Assembly (NCBI GenBank): GCA_964448085.1
Contig: CAYUUX010000002.1
Location: 34,707-98,706 of the forward strand
From: CAIJMI01 sp964448085
Lineage (GTDB): Bacteria > Patescibacteriota > Microgenomatia > UBA10105 > UBA927
Reading direction: 5' to 3'
DNA: 64,000 nucleotides
Made by a program: the position numbers and the translations under genes. Each line of letters begins with the position of its first letter. Positions within the stretch are counted from its first letter, which is position 1. Under the pieces are notes generated by a model, which was given only the letters and a program-made list of their open reading frames with translations, was not told the DNA's origin and did not search any database. Shown here piece after piece: positions 51,599-59,807 of the stretch.

Positions 51599-51879
51599 AA
51601 TCGGAGGAAAGACAAACCATTCGTCTCGTTATTTCCGGTCGCGTTCAGGGGGTTGGATACCGCGCATGGATCGCGAAAGAAGCGCGCCGTCTTGGTATTA
51701 CGGGTTGGGTAAAAAATCGGGAGGATGGAAGTGTAGAGATCGTCGCAACAGGAACACATGCAATGCTATCGTCCCTTGTACGACTTGCATGGAAAGGGCC
51801 AATGCTTACGGTTGTTGACAGCGTTGAAACGCGTCCAATTGAGCTCCAGGATTTTCCACAATTTCGCGTGATACAATAA
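51595..51879 (+). CDS. acyP: Acylphosphatase
   Basis: This 94-residue protein hydrolyses acyl phosphates. GRVQGVGYRAWIAKEA (about 16-31) holds the phosphate loop and catalytic arginine, and GWVKNREDGSVEIVATG the catalytic asparagine. The ATG at 51595 overlaps the previous stop (ATGA). Length is normal for the family. Confidence 0.95.
   Translation: MKSEERQTIRLVISGRVQGVGYRAWIAKEARRLGITGWVKNREDGSVEIVATGTHAMLSSLVRLAWKGPMLTVVDSVETRPIELQDFPQFRVIQ
51872..51877 (+). promoter_or_regulatory. Extended -10, predicted leaderless start at 51884
   Basis: TGA-TACAAT ends 6 bp before the ATG and overlaps the end of acyP. It is the same string as before recF and the flippase gene. Confidence 0.6.
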
Positions 51880-51883
51880 TGGT

Positions 51884-52351
51884 ATGCAGGGTATTCTCCG
51901 TATCTTTCAGAAGAAGCCACGTTTTTTTGTCGCGTTAACGATTGGATATGTTGTCTGTGTTATCGTGGCGCGTTGGAATATGTACATACAATGGGAAACT
52001 GTGTGGTTTATTGCAGGAAGTATGATCGGCACATTTCTTTTGGAAGCAGCGGAGGAATTTTTTCATCTCCAACCCTCGCCCGTGCGAACCATTGTTTTTG
52101 TTGTACTCCTTGCCGCCTTAAGTTTTTTTATCATCACATCATCCGGAAGCGTGTTTGCATCCGGCATCGTGCTTTGTATATTTTTGACGTTATTGTGTTG
52201 GCAGATCGGAGAATGGAGGATCGCGGGTAACTTGGACAGATGGTACCAAATGCTTGCGGATCCAGTGTCCGTGCGCACCCAAAAACTTCTTACTGCATGT
52301 TTTATTGCGATATTTCTTGTTGAAACACTACTTTTTATTCAGGGAGCATAG
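51884..52351 (+). CDS. Small membrane protein upstream of a HEPN-like gene
   Basis: This 155-residue protein has about four hydrophobic segments (near 14-30, 37-55, 68-105 and 135-153) joined by short loops; the third is long enough for two helices. No family was recognised. It has its own leaderless promoter and is followed 2 bp later by the HEPN-like gene, so the two are probably coexpressed. A role as membrane partner or neutraliser of the HEPN protein is a guess. Confidence 0.6.
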   Translation: MQGILRIFQKKPRFFVALTIGYVVCVIVARWNMYIQWETVWFIAGSMIGTFLLEAAEEFFHLQPSPVRTIVFVVLLAALSFFIITSSGSVFASGIVLCIFLTLLCWQIGEWRIAGNLDRWYQMLADPVSVRTQKLLTACFIAIFLVETLLFIQGA

Positions 52352-52353
52352 GT

Positions 52354-52845
52354 ATGATTCGTCATGAAAGTCCTGTGTGGAACTATCTCTCGACTGAGCA
52401 GCGGATTTTAGCGGACGACGGTGCGTTTCTTATAGAAGACAGTGCACTTCACCGTGATGCAGAGCCGACTGATTATTCCTACCTTGTTTTTCCGTTTGCC
52501 AAACTCTATGAGGGATTTCTCAAAGATGTTTTTTTGGATCTTACGATCATTTCCAAGCAAGATTACGCAAGCGGAAGATTCCGTATAGGGAAAGTATTAA
52601 ATCCTAATATTGTCAAACAACTCCATGGGAAAAGCGCGTATGGACAACTTTGCAATCGATATGGACAAGAGCTTGCAGATTTGGTGTGGCACGCGTGGAA
52701 AGAGGGAAGAAATCTTGTCTTCCATTATTTTCCCGGTAATTTTCGCATGCTCTCTCGGGATAGGGCTCTTGAGACCGTTGCGCTTCTCATACAGGCGATG
52801 GAATCGTTGCTTCGGCAAACAGGCGTTTCTCGATTGGGGGGTTAG
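52354..52845 (+). CDS. HEPN-like protein with an RX4H motif (possible RNase)
   Basis: This 163-residue, mainly helical protein contains R119-N120-L-V-F-H124, which fits the RX4-6H catalytic motif of HEPN ribonucleases, with the polar residue after Arg that active members favour. SYLVFPFAKLYEGFLKDVF (about 42-60) and the tail RALETVALLIQAMESLL resemble the RnlA/LsoA-type HEPN helices. The protein is one short domain. It lies 2 bp after a small membrane protein gene and has no nucleotidyltransferase partner of the usual MNT kind. A toxin or RNA-cleaving sensor is possible. Confidence 0.6.
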   Translation: MIRHESPVWNYLSTEQRILADDGAFLIEDSALHRDAEPTDYSYLVFPFAKLYEGFLKDVFLDLTIISKQDYASGRFRIGKVLNPNIVKQLHGKSAYGQLCNRYGQELADLVWHAWKEGRNLVFHYFPGNFRMLSRDRALETVALLIQAMESLLRQTGVSRLGG

Positions 52846-52884
52846 GATAACAATTGACATGGATATCTGTGTTACCATATTCGT

Positions 52885-53565
52885 ATGAGGAAAAAAAATT
52901 CATCAAAAATGCAAGAGAAACCACGAACTGCGGAATGGATATTTCAATTTTGGGCATGGCAACTTTTATTATGGACGTTGTATCGGTACTACCTGCATTA
53001 CCCCGAGTGGGTAGATGAGTTTCTTTTTAAACCTGCAGTTTTTGTTGTACCGGTTCTCTGGTATGTTCTGGTAAAAGAAAAGCGGTCGCTTACAACAGTT
53101 GGCATAACGGGAAAAAGGATCGGTTCAAGCGCGTTGTTGGGTGTTGGGATTGGGATCGCGTTTTTGCTTGAGGGATTGTTTGTCCACTTGGTATCACGCG
53201 GATCGCTGACATTGCAGCAGTTACCAAGTGTTTCCTCATATTCATTCGGTGCGTTGATTGCCTTGTCATTTGCGACAGCTTTTTCCGAAGAACTTCTGAG
53301 TCGTGGATTTCTATTTTCTAGACTCTATGAACAAACGAAACGCATATGGTACTCGATTGTGCTGTCCACACTGATGTTTGTTGCTTTTCACATACCCATC
53401 CTTATTACTTCATTGAAGTTTCAGGGGGCAACACTAGTGATATTTTTGGTAACCAGCATGACCATCGGTATAATCAACAGCGTTTTATTTTTGGAAAAAA
53501 AGAGCATCATTACACCACTTCTCGTGCACTTTTTTTGGAATATAACCGTGGCACTTTTCTTATAG
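52885..53565 (+). CDS. CPBP-family intramembrane protease-like protein
   Basis: This 226-residue membrane protein has about seven helices. The conserved CPBP motif is SEELLSRGFLF (EExxxR, about 134-144), with FVAFHIPI and VHFFWNI supplying the histidines. Such proteins act as CAAX-type intramembrane proteases or in bacteriocin immunity. It ends 7 bp from the convergent SDR gene. TTGACA at 52854-52859 could be its -35, but the -10 is not clear. Confidence 0.85.
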   Translation: MRKKNSSKMQEKPRTAEWIFQFWAWQLLLWTLYRYYLHYPEWVDEFLFKPAVFVVPVLWYVLVKEKRSLTTVGITGKRIGSSALLGVGIGIAFLLEGLFVHLVSRGSLTLQQLPSVSSYSFGALIALSFATAFSEELLSRGFLFSRLYEQTKRIWYSIVLSTLMFVAFHIPILITSLKFQGATLVIFLVTSMTIGIINSVLFLEKKSIITPLLVHFFWNITVALFL

Positions 53566-53572
53566 CAAAGCG

Positions 53573-54334
53573 TTAGCTTGCCGTCCACCCACCATCGATA
53601 TAGAACGTTGCTCCCGTTGTATAGCTTGCTTCATCGGACGCAAGGTACACGACGGTTGCCGCAATTTCCTCTGCTTTTCCAAAACGCTTCATCGGAATAC
53701 GGGCAATGAGTGCGTTGTAAAAGTCGGGCATTTCCTGTATGGACGCCGTCATTTCTGTTTCAATGAACCCCGGCCCAATGGCGTTTGCTGTTATGCCCAG
53801 TGGTGCAAATTCGTCGGCAAGCGCTTCAGTCATCGCAACCACACCACCTTTGGAAGCGCAGTAATTGACTGCACCAGCCATGCCGCTCCCCACACCTCCG
53901 GAAAGGATGGATGCAATGCTGATAATGCGTCCAAATTTGTTTTTTGCCATTTCCTTTGCCGCTAGCTGCGACATAAAGAAATAGGATTTGAGGTTCGTAT
54001 CAACAACCTTGTCCCACATGTCCTCAGGCATTTCCAGTGTCGTTGACAATGCACCAACGCCCGCGTTGTTGAGAAGAATATCCAATTTTCCAAACGCCTT
54101 TACAGTTTGGGCAACTGCGTTTGTTATATCCTGCAGTTTCAAAACGTCGGTTGGAATAACGAGTGATTTTCCTCCAGCGGCTTCAATTTCTTTGGCAAGC
54201 GTTTCTAATTTCTCCACGCGTCTTGCGCACAGTGCAACCGATGCCCCTTGTTTAGCAAGGGCTAGTGCGGACGCACGGCCAATACCGCTGGAAGCACCAG
54301 TTACGAGCGCAACTTTTCTTGATAAATTAAACAT
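53573..54334 (-). CDS. Short-chain dehydrogenase/reductase (FabG-like)
   Basis: This 253-residue Rossmann-fold enzyme has TGASSGIGRA (about 14-23) for NAD(P), NNAGVG, and the catalytic YxxxK in YCASKGG (about 158-164). It matches the classical SDR subfamily of FabG and sugar/alcohol dehydrogenases. The substrate is unknown. A strong AAGGAGG lies 3 nt before the ATG. It is the last gene of the csoR-copA unit, 8 bp behind the DsbA-like gene, which suggests expression with copper stress genes. Confidence 0.92.
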   Translation of the reverse strand: MFNLSRKVALVTGASSGIGRASALALAKQGASVALCARRVEKLETLAKEIEAAGGKSLVIPTDVLKLQDITNAVAQTVKAFGKLDILLNNAGVGALSTTLEMPEDMWDKVVDTNLKSYFFMSQLAAKEMAKNKFGRIISIASILSGGVGSGMAGAVNYCASKGGVVAMTEALADEFAPLGITANAIGPGFIETEMTASIQEMPDFYNALIARIPMKRFGKAEEIAATVVYLASDEASYTTGATFYIDGGWTAS

Positions 54335-54342
54335 ACGCCTCC

Positions 54343-54969
54343 TTATTGGATATTTTGAATGGCTTTTTCTACTTCTATTGCCAAGTCTGCAACCGTGTTG
54401 AGGTTCAATTTTTTCCCATTTAAATAGAATGTCGGTGTTGCGTTGACCCCAATCGTGTTTCCAAGATCAATTTCCTTTGCAACGAGCGTTTTCACTGCAT
54501 CACTTTTTATATCTTGGTTAAACGCTTCTTCACGAAGTCCAAGACGTGCCGCTTCCGATGCGATGCGTGTGGTGCTCAGGTCTTTTTGGTTGGTAAATAA
54601 CGCATCATGCATTTCCCAGTATTTTCCTTGCATGGCTGCAGCCTCAGCCGCGTAGGCGGCGGGGATGGCCATCAGGTGGGAGGGGAGTGGGTAATTCCGA
54701 TAGACAAAAAAAAGCGAATCCTTATATGTTTCCGTGAGCTTCTTGACCTCCGGATAAAAGAGCGCGCATGCGGGACATTGGAAGTCGGAAAATTCAACAA
54801 GCCAGACGGATGCGTCTTTTGAACCTAACGTATGCGTTGCTCCCAAGAGAAGCACGTCTTTTTCAATCGGTTTTGCCGGTTTGGTCATGACAAACATAGC
54901 AATCGCGACAATACAGGCTGTAACAGCAAATACCCCAATAAAAAGTTTGGATTCACTCGAGAATTTCAT
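54343..54969 (-). CDS. Membrane-anchored DsbA-like thiol oxidoreductase
   Basis: This 208-residue protein has a membrane anchor (about 10-28) and an outside thioredoxin-like domain of the DsbA/Thioredoxin_4 type. The active site is CPAC (in FQCPACALFYP, about 69-79) and the cis-proline loop is NATPTFYLNG. It probably forms disulfides in exported proteins. The VKOR gene, which overlaps it by 4 bp upstream, should reoxidise it. Both lie in the copper operon. Confidence 0.9.
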   Translation of the reverse strand: MKFSSESKLFIGVFAVTACIVAIAMFVMTKPAKPIEKDVLLLGATHTLGSKDASVWLVEFSDFQCPACALFYPEVKKLTETYKDSLFFVYRNYPLPSHLMAIPAAYAAEAAAMQGKYWEMHDALFTNQKDLSTTRIASEAARLGLREEAFNQDIKSDAVKTLVAKEIDLGNTIGVNATPTFYLNGKKLNLNTVADLAIEVEKAIQNIQ

Positions 54970-55403
54970 ATTTTTTCTCTTTTTGATAACGACAGGCTTT
55001 TTAGAGTAAGCGCAAAAATGATGTACATGTTAACTGCAGATATTCCACACCACATGCAGACCCCGTGTATCAAAAATAATTCCGTATACGTAAACCATGT
55101 AACAAATACTATGCCAAATAGGGACATACCAAATATTCCCCAGAGAAGCCCCTTATTGTTTTTTACCGTTCTCAGAAACGAAAGCACAAGCAAAAATATG
55201 TATCCGGCAACGCCGACTGCTGGGACTGGAATGCCAAAAGGATACGAAAGAGCACTTTTTCTCACTGCCTCGCACCCACCGCCGGTTAAGCATACAACGC
55301 CTGTTTGCCGAAGAAAACTTTGCAGAACATAGCTTCCCATCAAAAGTCCCGCAAGTGACAAAATAAAAATCACTCTATTTATGGATTTGATTTGAGTATT
55401 CAT
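54966..55403 (-). CDS. VKOR-family disulfide-generating membrane protein
   Basis: This 145-residue protein has four or five membrane helices. It has the four VKOR cysteines: C38 and C44 in CLTGGGC on the loop, and C116-C119 in CMWC next to the quinone. It should pass electrons from the DsbA-like partner to quinone, replacing DsbB. The start at 55403 (MNTQIKSINR) was chosen because it follows the copA stop; an in-frame ATG 30 bp earlier lies inside copA. It overlaps the DsbA-like gene by 4 bp. Confidence 0.9.
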   Translation of the reverse strand: MNTQIKSINRVIFILSLAGLLMGSYVLQSFLRQTGVVCLTGGGCEAVRKSALSYPFGIPVPAVGVAGYIFLLVLSFLRTVKNNKGLLWGIFGMSLFGIVFVTWFTYTELFLIHGVCMWCGISAVNMYIIFALTLKSLSLSKREKI

Positions 55404-55413
55404 AGTATGTCTA

Positions 55414-57378
55414 TTATGCCATAGGACGTGCAATATTTATACGTGATAATCGAAGGGAATTCAAAACGACGGATAATGAGCTCGCTGCCATAGCAAATGC
55501 TGCCATTTGTGGGGTTAACGTTATACCAAAAGCAGAGAGCGCACCTGTGGCAATGGGTATTAGCACAATGTTGTAGCCAAATGCCCATGCAAGATTCTGT
55601 TTCATCGTCTTTACCACAGCCCTACTCAAGATGATCATGAACGGAATACGCGTTAAATTATTTGCAAGAACGGTCATATCAGCAGTGGCTTTGGCGATTG
55701 CAGAACCGGTTCCGATTGCCGCACTCACATCTGCGGCGGCAAGTGCTGGAGCATCATTGATACCGTCTCCAATCATCATGATTGGTAGGCTATTTTGCTT
55801 GCGAATCGTTGCTAAAGCGTCCGATTTCCCCTCCGGTTTCACCTCTGCGATGACGTTGGATATGCCAACGTTTGTTGCTTTTGCTTTGGCAACGGCGTAC
55901 CTGTCGCCCGTCAATAGCGTTACATCCATCTTCATCTTTTTTAACAATGTTATAGCTGTTGCTGCTTCTGTTCGGACAGGATCATCAACGGCAAAAACCG
56001 CAACAAGCGTTTTGTTATATGCGGCACAGACAATCGTTTTCTCTTCTTTTTCCCACAACGCTATTGTTGTTGCTGCAGCTTGATGAATCGGTATCTTGTG
56101 GGAGGAAAGGAATTGTGCGGTCCCAATAAACATATCATTGCCACGATAGGATCCTCTTATGCCTTTCCCAGGCTCTGCATGACCATTCGTAGAAATCCTT
56201 TGAAACACTATGTTCTGATTGGAACCCCACGCAAGAAGCGCATTTGCCAAGGGGTGTTCTGATGCGGACTCCAACGCAAGAATTGCCGGTAGGAACCGTT
56301 TGTGCAGTATCAACGCATCAACAACCTGCGGTTTTCCTTGTGTTATCGTTCCTGTTTTGTCAAAAACGATATGCCGAATTGCGCCTGTTTGTTCAAGCGT
56401 ACGTGCTGTGCGAATGAGGACGCCTGCTTTTGCCGCCCTTCCGATACCCACAACGATAGCCATAGGGGTCGCAAGACCAAGGGCACATGGACAAGCAACC
56501 ACAAGGACTGCAATAGTTGCTCTGATTGCTTCTGTGGAATGTCCTGTTGCAAACCAAAAGAGCGCTGTTACAGCAGCGATTCCCAAGATGACAGGTACAA
56601 AAACTGCCGATATTTGATCTGCTAACTTTGCCATATTCGGTTTTGCATTTTGCGCGTCACGAACGAGTGTTTGGATGTGAGACAAAACGGTATCTTTTCC
56701 GATTGCAGTAACCGACATCCGTAACACACCTGTTCCATTCATTGTTCCGGCAACTAGGAGGTCGCGCGTTTTTTTAGTCACCGGTATCGGTTCGCCGGTT
56801 AACATAGACTCATTTACCGAAGACACACCATCAACTACATATCCGTCAACTGGAATACGTTCGCCCGGACGAATTTCCAGGATGTCATTTTTTTCTATCT
56901 GTTCTATGGGAACGGTTCGTATCTCGTGTCGGAGCACTTTATGACCGGTTGGAGATTCCAGTTTACTTATCTCTCTGAGCGCTGTGTTTGCAGCGCTTTT
57001 TGCGCGCGTTTCCATGAGTTTTCCAAGAAGGACGAGTGTTATGATAACCGTGCTTGAATCAAAAAACATAGCCTTGGGAAGTCCAGAAGCTTTATTGAGA
57101 AGTGTTGCGATAAAATGAAATACGGAATAGCCGTACGCGACGCTTGTCCCCAGCACGATAAGCGTATCCATGCTCGTCGTGCCTGTTTTTATTCCACTTA
57201 TCGCAGCTTTATAAAAATGTCCTCCTCCATAAAATTGTACAATTGAAGCGAAGATCGCTGTTGTAAAAACAACATAGGGTTCCAGATGGATGGGGAGGGG
57301 AATTTTAAGTAGTTCCGGAATCGTTGCGAGAAACACAAAAAACGTACCTATTGCAGACCACCAAAACCGTTTTGTCAT
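55414..57378 (-). CDS. copA: Copper-exporting P1B-type ATPase without N-terminal metal-binding domain
   Basis: This 654-residue pump has about eight membrane helices, with the copper-transport CPC motif in VACPCALGLATP, phosphorylation loop DKTGTITQGK, GDGINDAPAL hinge and TGEP actuator loop. It exports Cu(I), or a similar ion, from the cytoplasm. The usual N-terminal HMA domain is missing; it is encoded separately 60 bp upstream (57439-57642). An in-frame stop upstream of the ATG at 57378 shows that this is not a simple sequencing error or fused ORF. The csoR gene in the same operon should control it. Confidence 0.94.
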   Translation of the reverse strand: MTKRFWWSAIGTFFVFLATIPELLKIPLPIHLEPYVVFTTAIFASIVQFYGGGHFYKAAISGIKTGTTSMDTLIVLGTSVAYGYSVFHFIATLLNKASGLPKAMFFDSSTVIITLVLLGKLMETRAKSAANTALREISKLESPTGHKVLRHEIRTVPIEQIEKNDILEIRPGERIPVDGYVVDGVSSVNESMLTGEPIPVTKKTRDLLVAGTMNGTGVLRMSVTAIGKDTVLSHIQTLVRDAQNAKPNMAKLADQISAVFVPVILGIAAVTALFWFATGHSTEAIRATIAVLVVACPCALGLATPMAIVVGIGRAAKAGVLIRTARTLEQTGAIRHIVFDKTGTITQGKPQVVDALILHKRFLPAILALESASEHPLANALLAWGSNQNIVFQRISTNGHAEPGKGIRGSYRGNDMFIGTAQFLSSHKIPIHQAAATTIALWEKEEKTIVCAAYNKTLVAVFAVDDPVRTEAATAITLLKKMKMDVTLLTGDRYAVAKAKATNVGISNVIAEVKPEGKSDALATIRKQNSLPIMMIGDGINDAPALAAADVSAAIGTGSAIAKATADMTVLANNLTRIPFMIILSRAVVKTMKQNLAWAFGYNIVLIPIATGALSAFGITLTPQMAAFAMAASSLSVVLNSLRLSRINIARPMA

Positions 57379-57438
57379 GGTATGGAGATACTCTTTCTGT
57401 TGTCTTTACATTTACTCTTCCTGCATGGCCATGTCAGT

Positions 57439-57642
57439 TTATACGACCGGCGTATAACAAAGACGTTGTATTGTTTTATGTACCCCACCAAGGCTTTCAG
57501 GAGCGTCTATATCAACGGTTGCTTCTTCACTGCCAAAATTCACTTGCGCACTGTTGACCCCTGGTATTTTTTTGAGGGAACGTTCAATAAGTTGCGCGCA
57601 TGAGGCACAATGCATGCCAAGAATGGGGATTGTTTGTTTCAT
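57439..57642 (-). CDS. Heavy-metal-associated (CopZ-like) domain protein
   Basis: This 67-residue protein is a single HMA domain with the metal site GMHCASCA (about 8-15) on a ferredoxin-like fold. It should carry Cu(I) to CopA, either as a free chaperone or as a detached CopA domain. The ATG at 57642 overlaps the csoR stop by 4 bp. It is distinct from the second HMA protein at 59025. Confidence 0.92.
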   Translation of the reverse strand: MKQTIPILGMHCASCAQLIERSLKKIPGVNSAQVNFGSEEATVDIDAPESLGGVHKTIQRLCYTPVV

Positions 57643-57923
57643 GCTTGTTTTTTTGCCATCACTTTCATTACTTCGTCGATGACTTCCTGTTGTTTTCCCT
57701 GTTTGATCGCATCGGCAACGCACGTTTCCAGATGATTTTTTAAAATTACCTGGTCAATCTCACGAAGCGCGGCTTGAACCGCAAGAGACTGATGGATTAT
57801 ATGAATGCAATACCGACCTTCCTCAACCATGGAGACTATCCTTGATAGTTGGCCGTTGGCTATTTTAAGACGGTGCAATATTTTGTGTTGTACTGATTGG
57901 TCTCGCGGTATACCTTTTCCCAT
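57639..57923 (-). CDS. csoR: Copper-sensing repressor, CsoR family
   Basis: This 94-residue all-helical protein has the Cu(I) ligands C39, H64 and C68 (RYCIHI and NHLETCV), with the family pattern for CsoR rather than RcnR. Copper binding is expected to release it from DNA. AAGGAGG is 6 nt before the ATG. A CsoR-type operator lies just upstream, between this operon and the divergent transporter gene, so both directions are probably controlled by it. Confidence 0.94.
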   Translation of the reverse strand: MGKGIPRDQSVQHKILHRLKIANGQLSRIVSMVEEGRYCIHIIHQSLAVQAALREIDQVILKNHLETCVADAIKQGKQQEVIDEVMKVMAKKQA

Positions 57924-57934
57924 ATTTTTCCTCC

Positions 57935-57970
57935 TTGACTTTTATACCCCCCTAGGGGATAGAATAGAAT
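57935..57970 (+). promoter_or_regulatory. Divergent promoter region with a CsoR-type operator
   Basis: Plus strand TTGACT (57935-57940) and TAGAAT (57960-57965 or 57965-57970). Between them lies the pseudo-palindrome TATACCCC-CCTA-GGGGATA (57943-57961), which fits the GC-rich CsoR box. A minus-strand TATAAA (57946-57941) is a candidate -10 for csoR. A bound repressor would cover both. Confidence 0.75.
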
Positions 57971-57978
57971 GGTTATTG

Positions 57979-59019
57979 ATGTTTGTCAAGGGTATGCCAA
58001 ATCTTTGGGTTATTTTTCTTACAGGACTTGTTACGGGCGGAATAAGCTGCATGGCGGTGCAAGGGGGACTGCTTGCAAGTGTTTTGGCTGTTGGGGAAAC
58101 ATCCAGGAAGACCTGGGCACACACCCTGCGCTCCGTCGTTTTTTTCCTTATCGGAAAGGTGAGCGTATATACTTTATTGGGTGCCTTTCTCGGATTCCTC
58201 GGTTCGTCGCTGCAGCTTTCCATCACCATGAATGCGGTTTTTATGATACTTGCTTCGCTGTTCATGATCTTTTCCGCACTCAATCTTCTCAATGTCCACC
58301 CTATATTCCGTTTCTTTGTGCTACAGCCTCCACGTTTTTTGTATCGGATTGCACGCAGCGAATCGCGTAAAGTCGATTGGTTCGCGCCTTTGGCAATCGG
58401 CGTATTAACAGTATTTCTTCCTTGTGGCACAACACAGGCAATGATGTTGGAAGCAATGCAGTTTGGCAACCCTTTGTTATCAGCAAGCATTCTTTTTGCG
58501 TTTACCATTGGTACCATACCGCTTTTTCTTTTGTTCGGGGTGTTTTTTCATGCCGCGTCATCATTTTTTACAAAATATTTTGCTCCTGTTGCAGCGACTC
58601 TGGTTATCGGTCTTGCATTATGGAACCTGTCTAACGTATTTGCTATTGTGGGCTGGGCGACACCAGTTACTCGGTTTGTGCGTTTTGCATATTGCCAGGT
58701 CGTTTATTGTGACGACATGGTAGCTGTTGGAAACAGTAAATCATTGGAGAATACTCAGGAGCCCGTCATTGTGATCAACGCCACGTCATACGCAATTGAA
58801 AATCCATACATTCCTGCGGGAGCATCGATACGGCTTTCTGTGCGCAACGTTCGCGGAAACGGCTGTATTCAATTTTTTACGATCCCCAAGTTAAACATCC
58901 AAAAAGTAATCCCGGTGGGCACAACGGAAATTATTGAGTTTACCGCACCAGCGGAGAAAGGAGAATTACCGTTCATGTGCAGTATGGGTATGTATAGAGG
59001 TATGTTTATTGTACGGTAG
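57979..59019 (+). CDS. TauE/SafE-UreH-like membrane protein with C-terminal cupredoxin-like domain
   Basis: This 346-residue protein has a membrane part (about 1-240) of six or so helices with TGLVTGGISCMAVQGGLL and TVFLPCGTTQAMMLEAMQ, the paired motif of the DsbD_2/UreH_2-type heavy-metal transporters. The last ~95 residues (about 250-346) are a cupredoxin-like outside domain that ends FMCSMGMYRG, with Cys and Met residues suited to copper. The ATG at 57979 is 8 bp after a -10 box; an ATG at 57994 is also possible. It faces csoR, so a copper role is likely. Confidence 0.8.
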   Translation: MFVKGMPNLWVIFLTGLVTGGISCMAVQGGLLASVLAVGETSRKTWAHTLRSVVFFLIGKVSVYTLLGAFLGFLGSSLQLSITMNAVFMILASLFMIFSALNLLNVHPIFRFFVLQPPRFLYRIARSESRKVDWFAPLAIGVLTVFLPCGTTQAMMLEAMQFGNPLLSASILFAFTIGTIPLFLLFGVFFHAASSFFTKYFAPVAATLVIGLALWNLSNVFAIVGWATPVTRFVRFAYCQVVYCDDMVAVGNSKSLENTQEPVIVINATSYAIENPYIPAGASIRLSVRNVRGNGCIQFFTIPKLNIQKVIPVGTTEIIEFTAPAEKGELPFMCSMGMYRGMFIVR

Positions 59020-59024
59020 AGACT

Positions 59025-59228
59025 ATGAAAACACTCCAGTTGAAACTTTCCGGCATGCATTGTGCAAGCTGTTCGCTTCTCATTGAAGGCGCTCTGGAAG
59101 ATATGGGAGTAACGGCACACGCAAGTTATGCAAAACAGGTTGTTGATGTTACGTTTGATGAAGGGAAAACAACACTTGCCAAAATAACATCGGCGATTCG
59201 ATCGCTCGGGTATGATGTGACTGTGTGA
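59025..59228 (+). CDS. Heavy-metal-associated domain protein (second copy)
   Basis: This 67-residue HMA domain has SGMHCASCSLLIE (about 9-21). It follows the transporter-cupredoxin gene by 5 bp and is probably its cytoplasmic metal carrier. It differs clearly from the HMA protein at 57439, so each side of the divergon has its own carrier. Confidence 0.9.
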   Translation: MKTLQLKLSGMHCASCSLLIEGALEDMGVTAHASYAKQVVDVTFDEGKTTLAKITSAIRSLGYDVTV

Positions 59229-59229
59229 T

Positions 59230-59652
59230 TTACGCAATAGTGGATAAATATGTTTTGAGCTGTGCCAACGCATCTTCCTCGGAGGAAAAAACGATTTCCT
59301 TTTTTACAGAAGGGCATCCCCGAAGCATTCTGCTGACATTCTTTCCTTGTTCATACAAAATAACCACGGGTTTACCCGTATGGTGTGCATGCTCAATCTC
59401 TATACCCGTACCCGTCGTCGGTTCTCCTATATAGGCAATCATCACGTCACTCGTATCCAGTTGGGCAATATCTCGTTGGTAAACTTCCCGGGCTGGAACG
59501 TCGGGATTGAGAACTGGATCTGTTCCATTCATGAATGCCCAGAAATAGTCAAAGCCTAATTCTTGTGCAACTCCAGCCATCTTTTTATAAAATGACTTTG
59601 TTTTTTCAGGATTTTTTAGGTCTGTAAGCGGGCCTGCAAAAAAGACTTTCAT
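59230..59652 (-). CDS. Nucleoside 2-deoxyribosyltransferase-like protein
   Basis: This 140-residue protein begins KVFFAGPLTD, has VYQRDIAQLDTSDVMIAYIGEPTTGTGIEIEHA (with the catalytic glutamate in the GTGIEIE part), and is close to the family's usual length. Such enzymes exchange bases between deoxynucleosides or cleave deoxynucleotides (nucleoside salvage or sanitation). It stands alone on the minus strand, 1 bp after the HMA gene's stop. Confidence 0.82.
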   Translation of the reverse strand: MKVFFAGPLTDLKNPEKTKSFYKKMAGVAQELGFDYFWAFMNGTDPVLNPDVPAREVYQRDIAQLDTSDVMIAYIGEPTTGTGIEIEHAHHTGKPVVILYEQGKNVSRMLRGCPSVKKEIVFSSEEDALAQLKTYLSTIA

Positions 59653-59660
59653 AGATTGTC

Positions 59661-59666
59661 ATTGTA
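59661..59666 (-). promoter_or_regulatory. -10 element, predicted leaderless start at 59652
   Basis: Minus-strand TACAAT ends 8 bp before the ATG; no Shine-Dalgarno. Confidence 0.55.
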
Positions 59667-59740
59667 TCGTACGTGTTTTTGTATAGCAAGCGTATCTCCC
59701 CCGGCGTTTGGACAACAAAGACGCCCTTTTTCTGGGGGAC

Positions 59741-59769
59741 TTACACAAAATTCTATTGCATGCTATAGT
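59741..59769 (+). promoter_or_regulatory. Promoter of the thioredoxin operon
   Basis: TTACAC (59741-59746), 17-bp spacer, TATAGT (59764-59769), with a leader of about 32 nt that ends in AAAGGAG. Confidence 0.6.
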
Positions 59770-59807
59770 TCTGATTGTTATTTATTTTTATCGTAAAGGA
59801 GTATTGT

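Noticed and set aside
57379..57438. Frameshift splitting an N-terminal HMA domain from copA
   Set aside because: The HMA ORF ends in its own stop, there is an in-frame stop ahead of the copA ATG, and a 60-bp spacer separates them, so they look like two genes.
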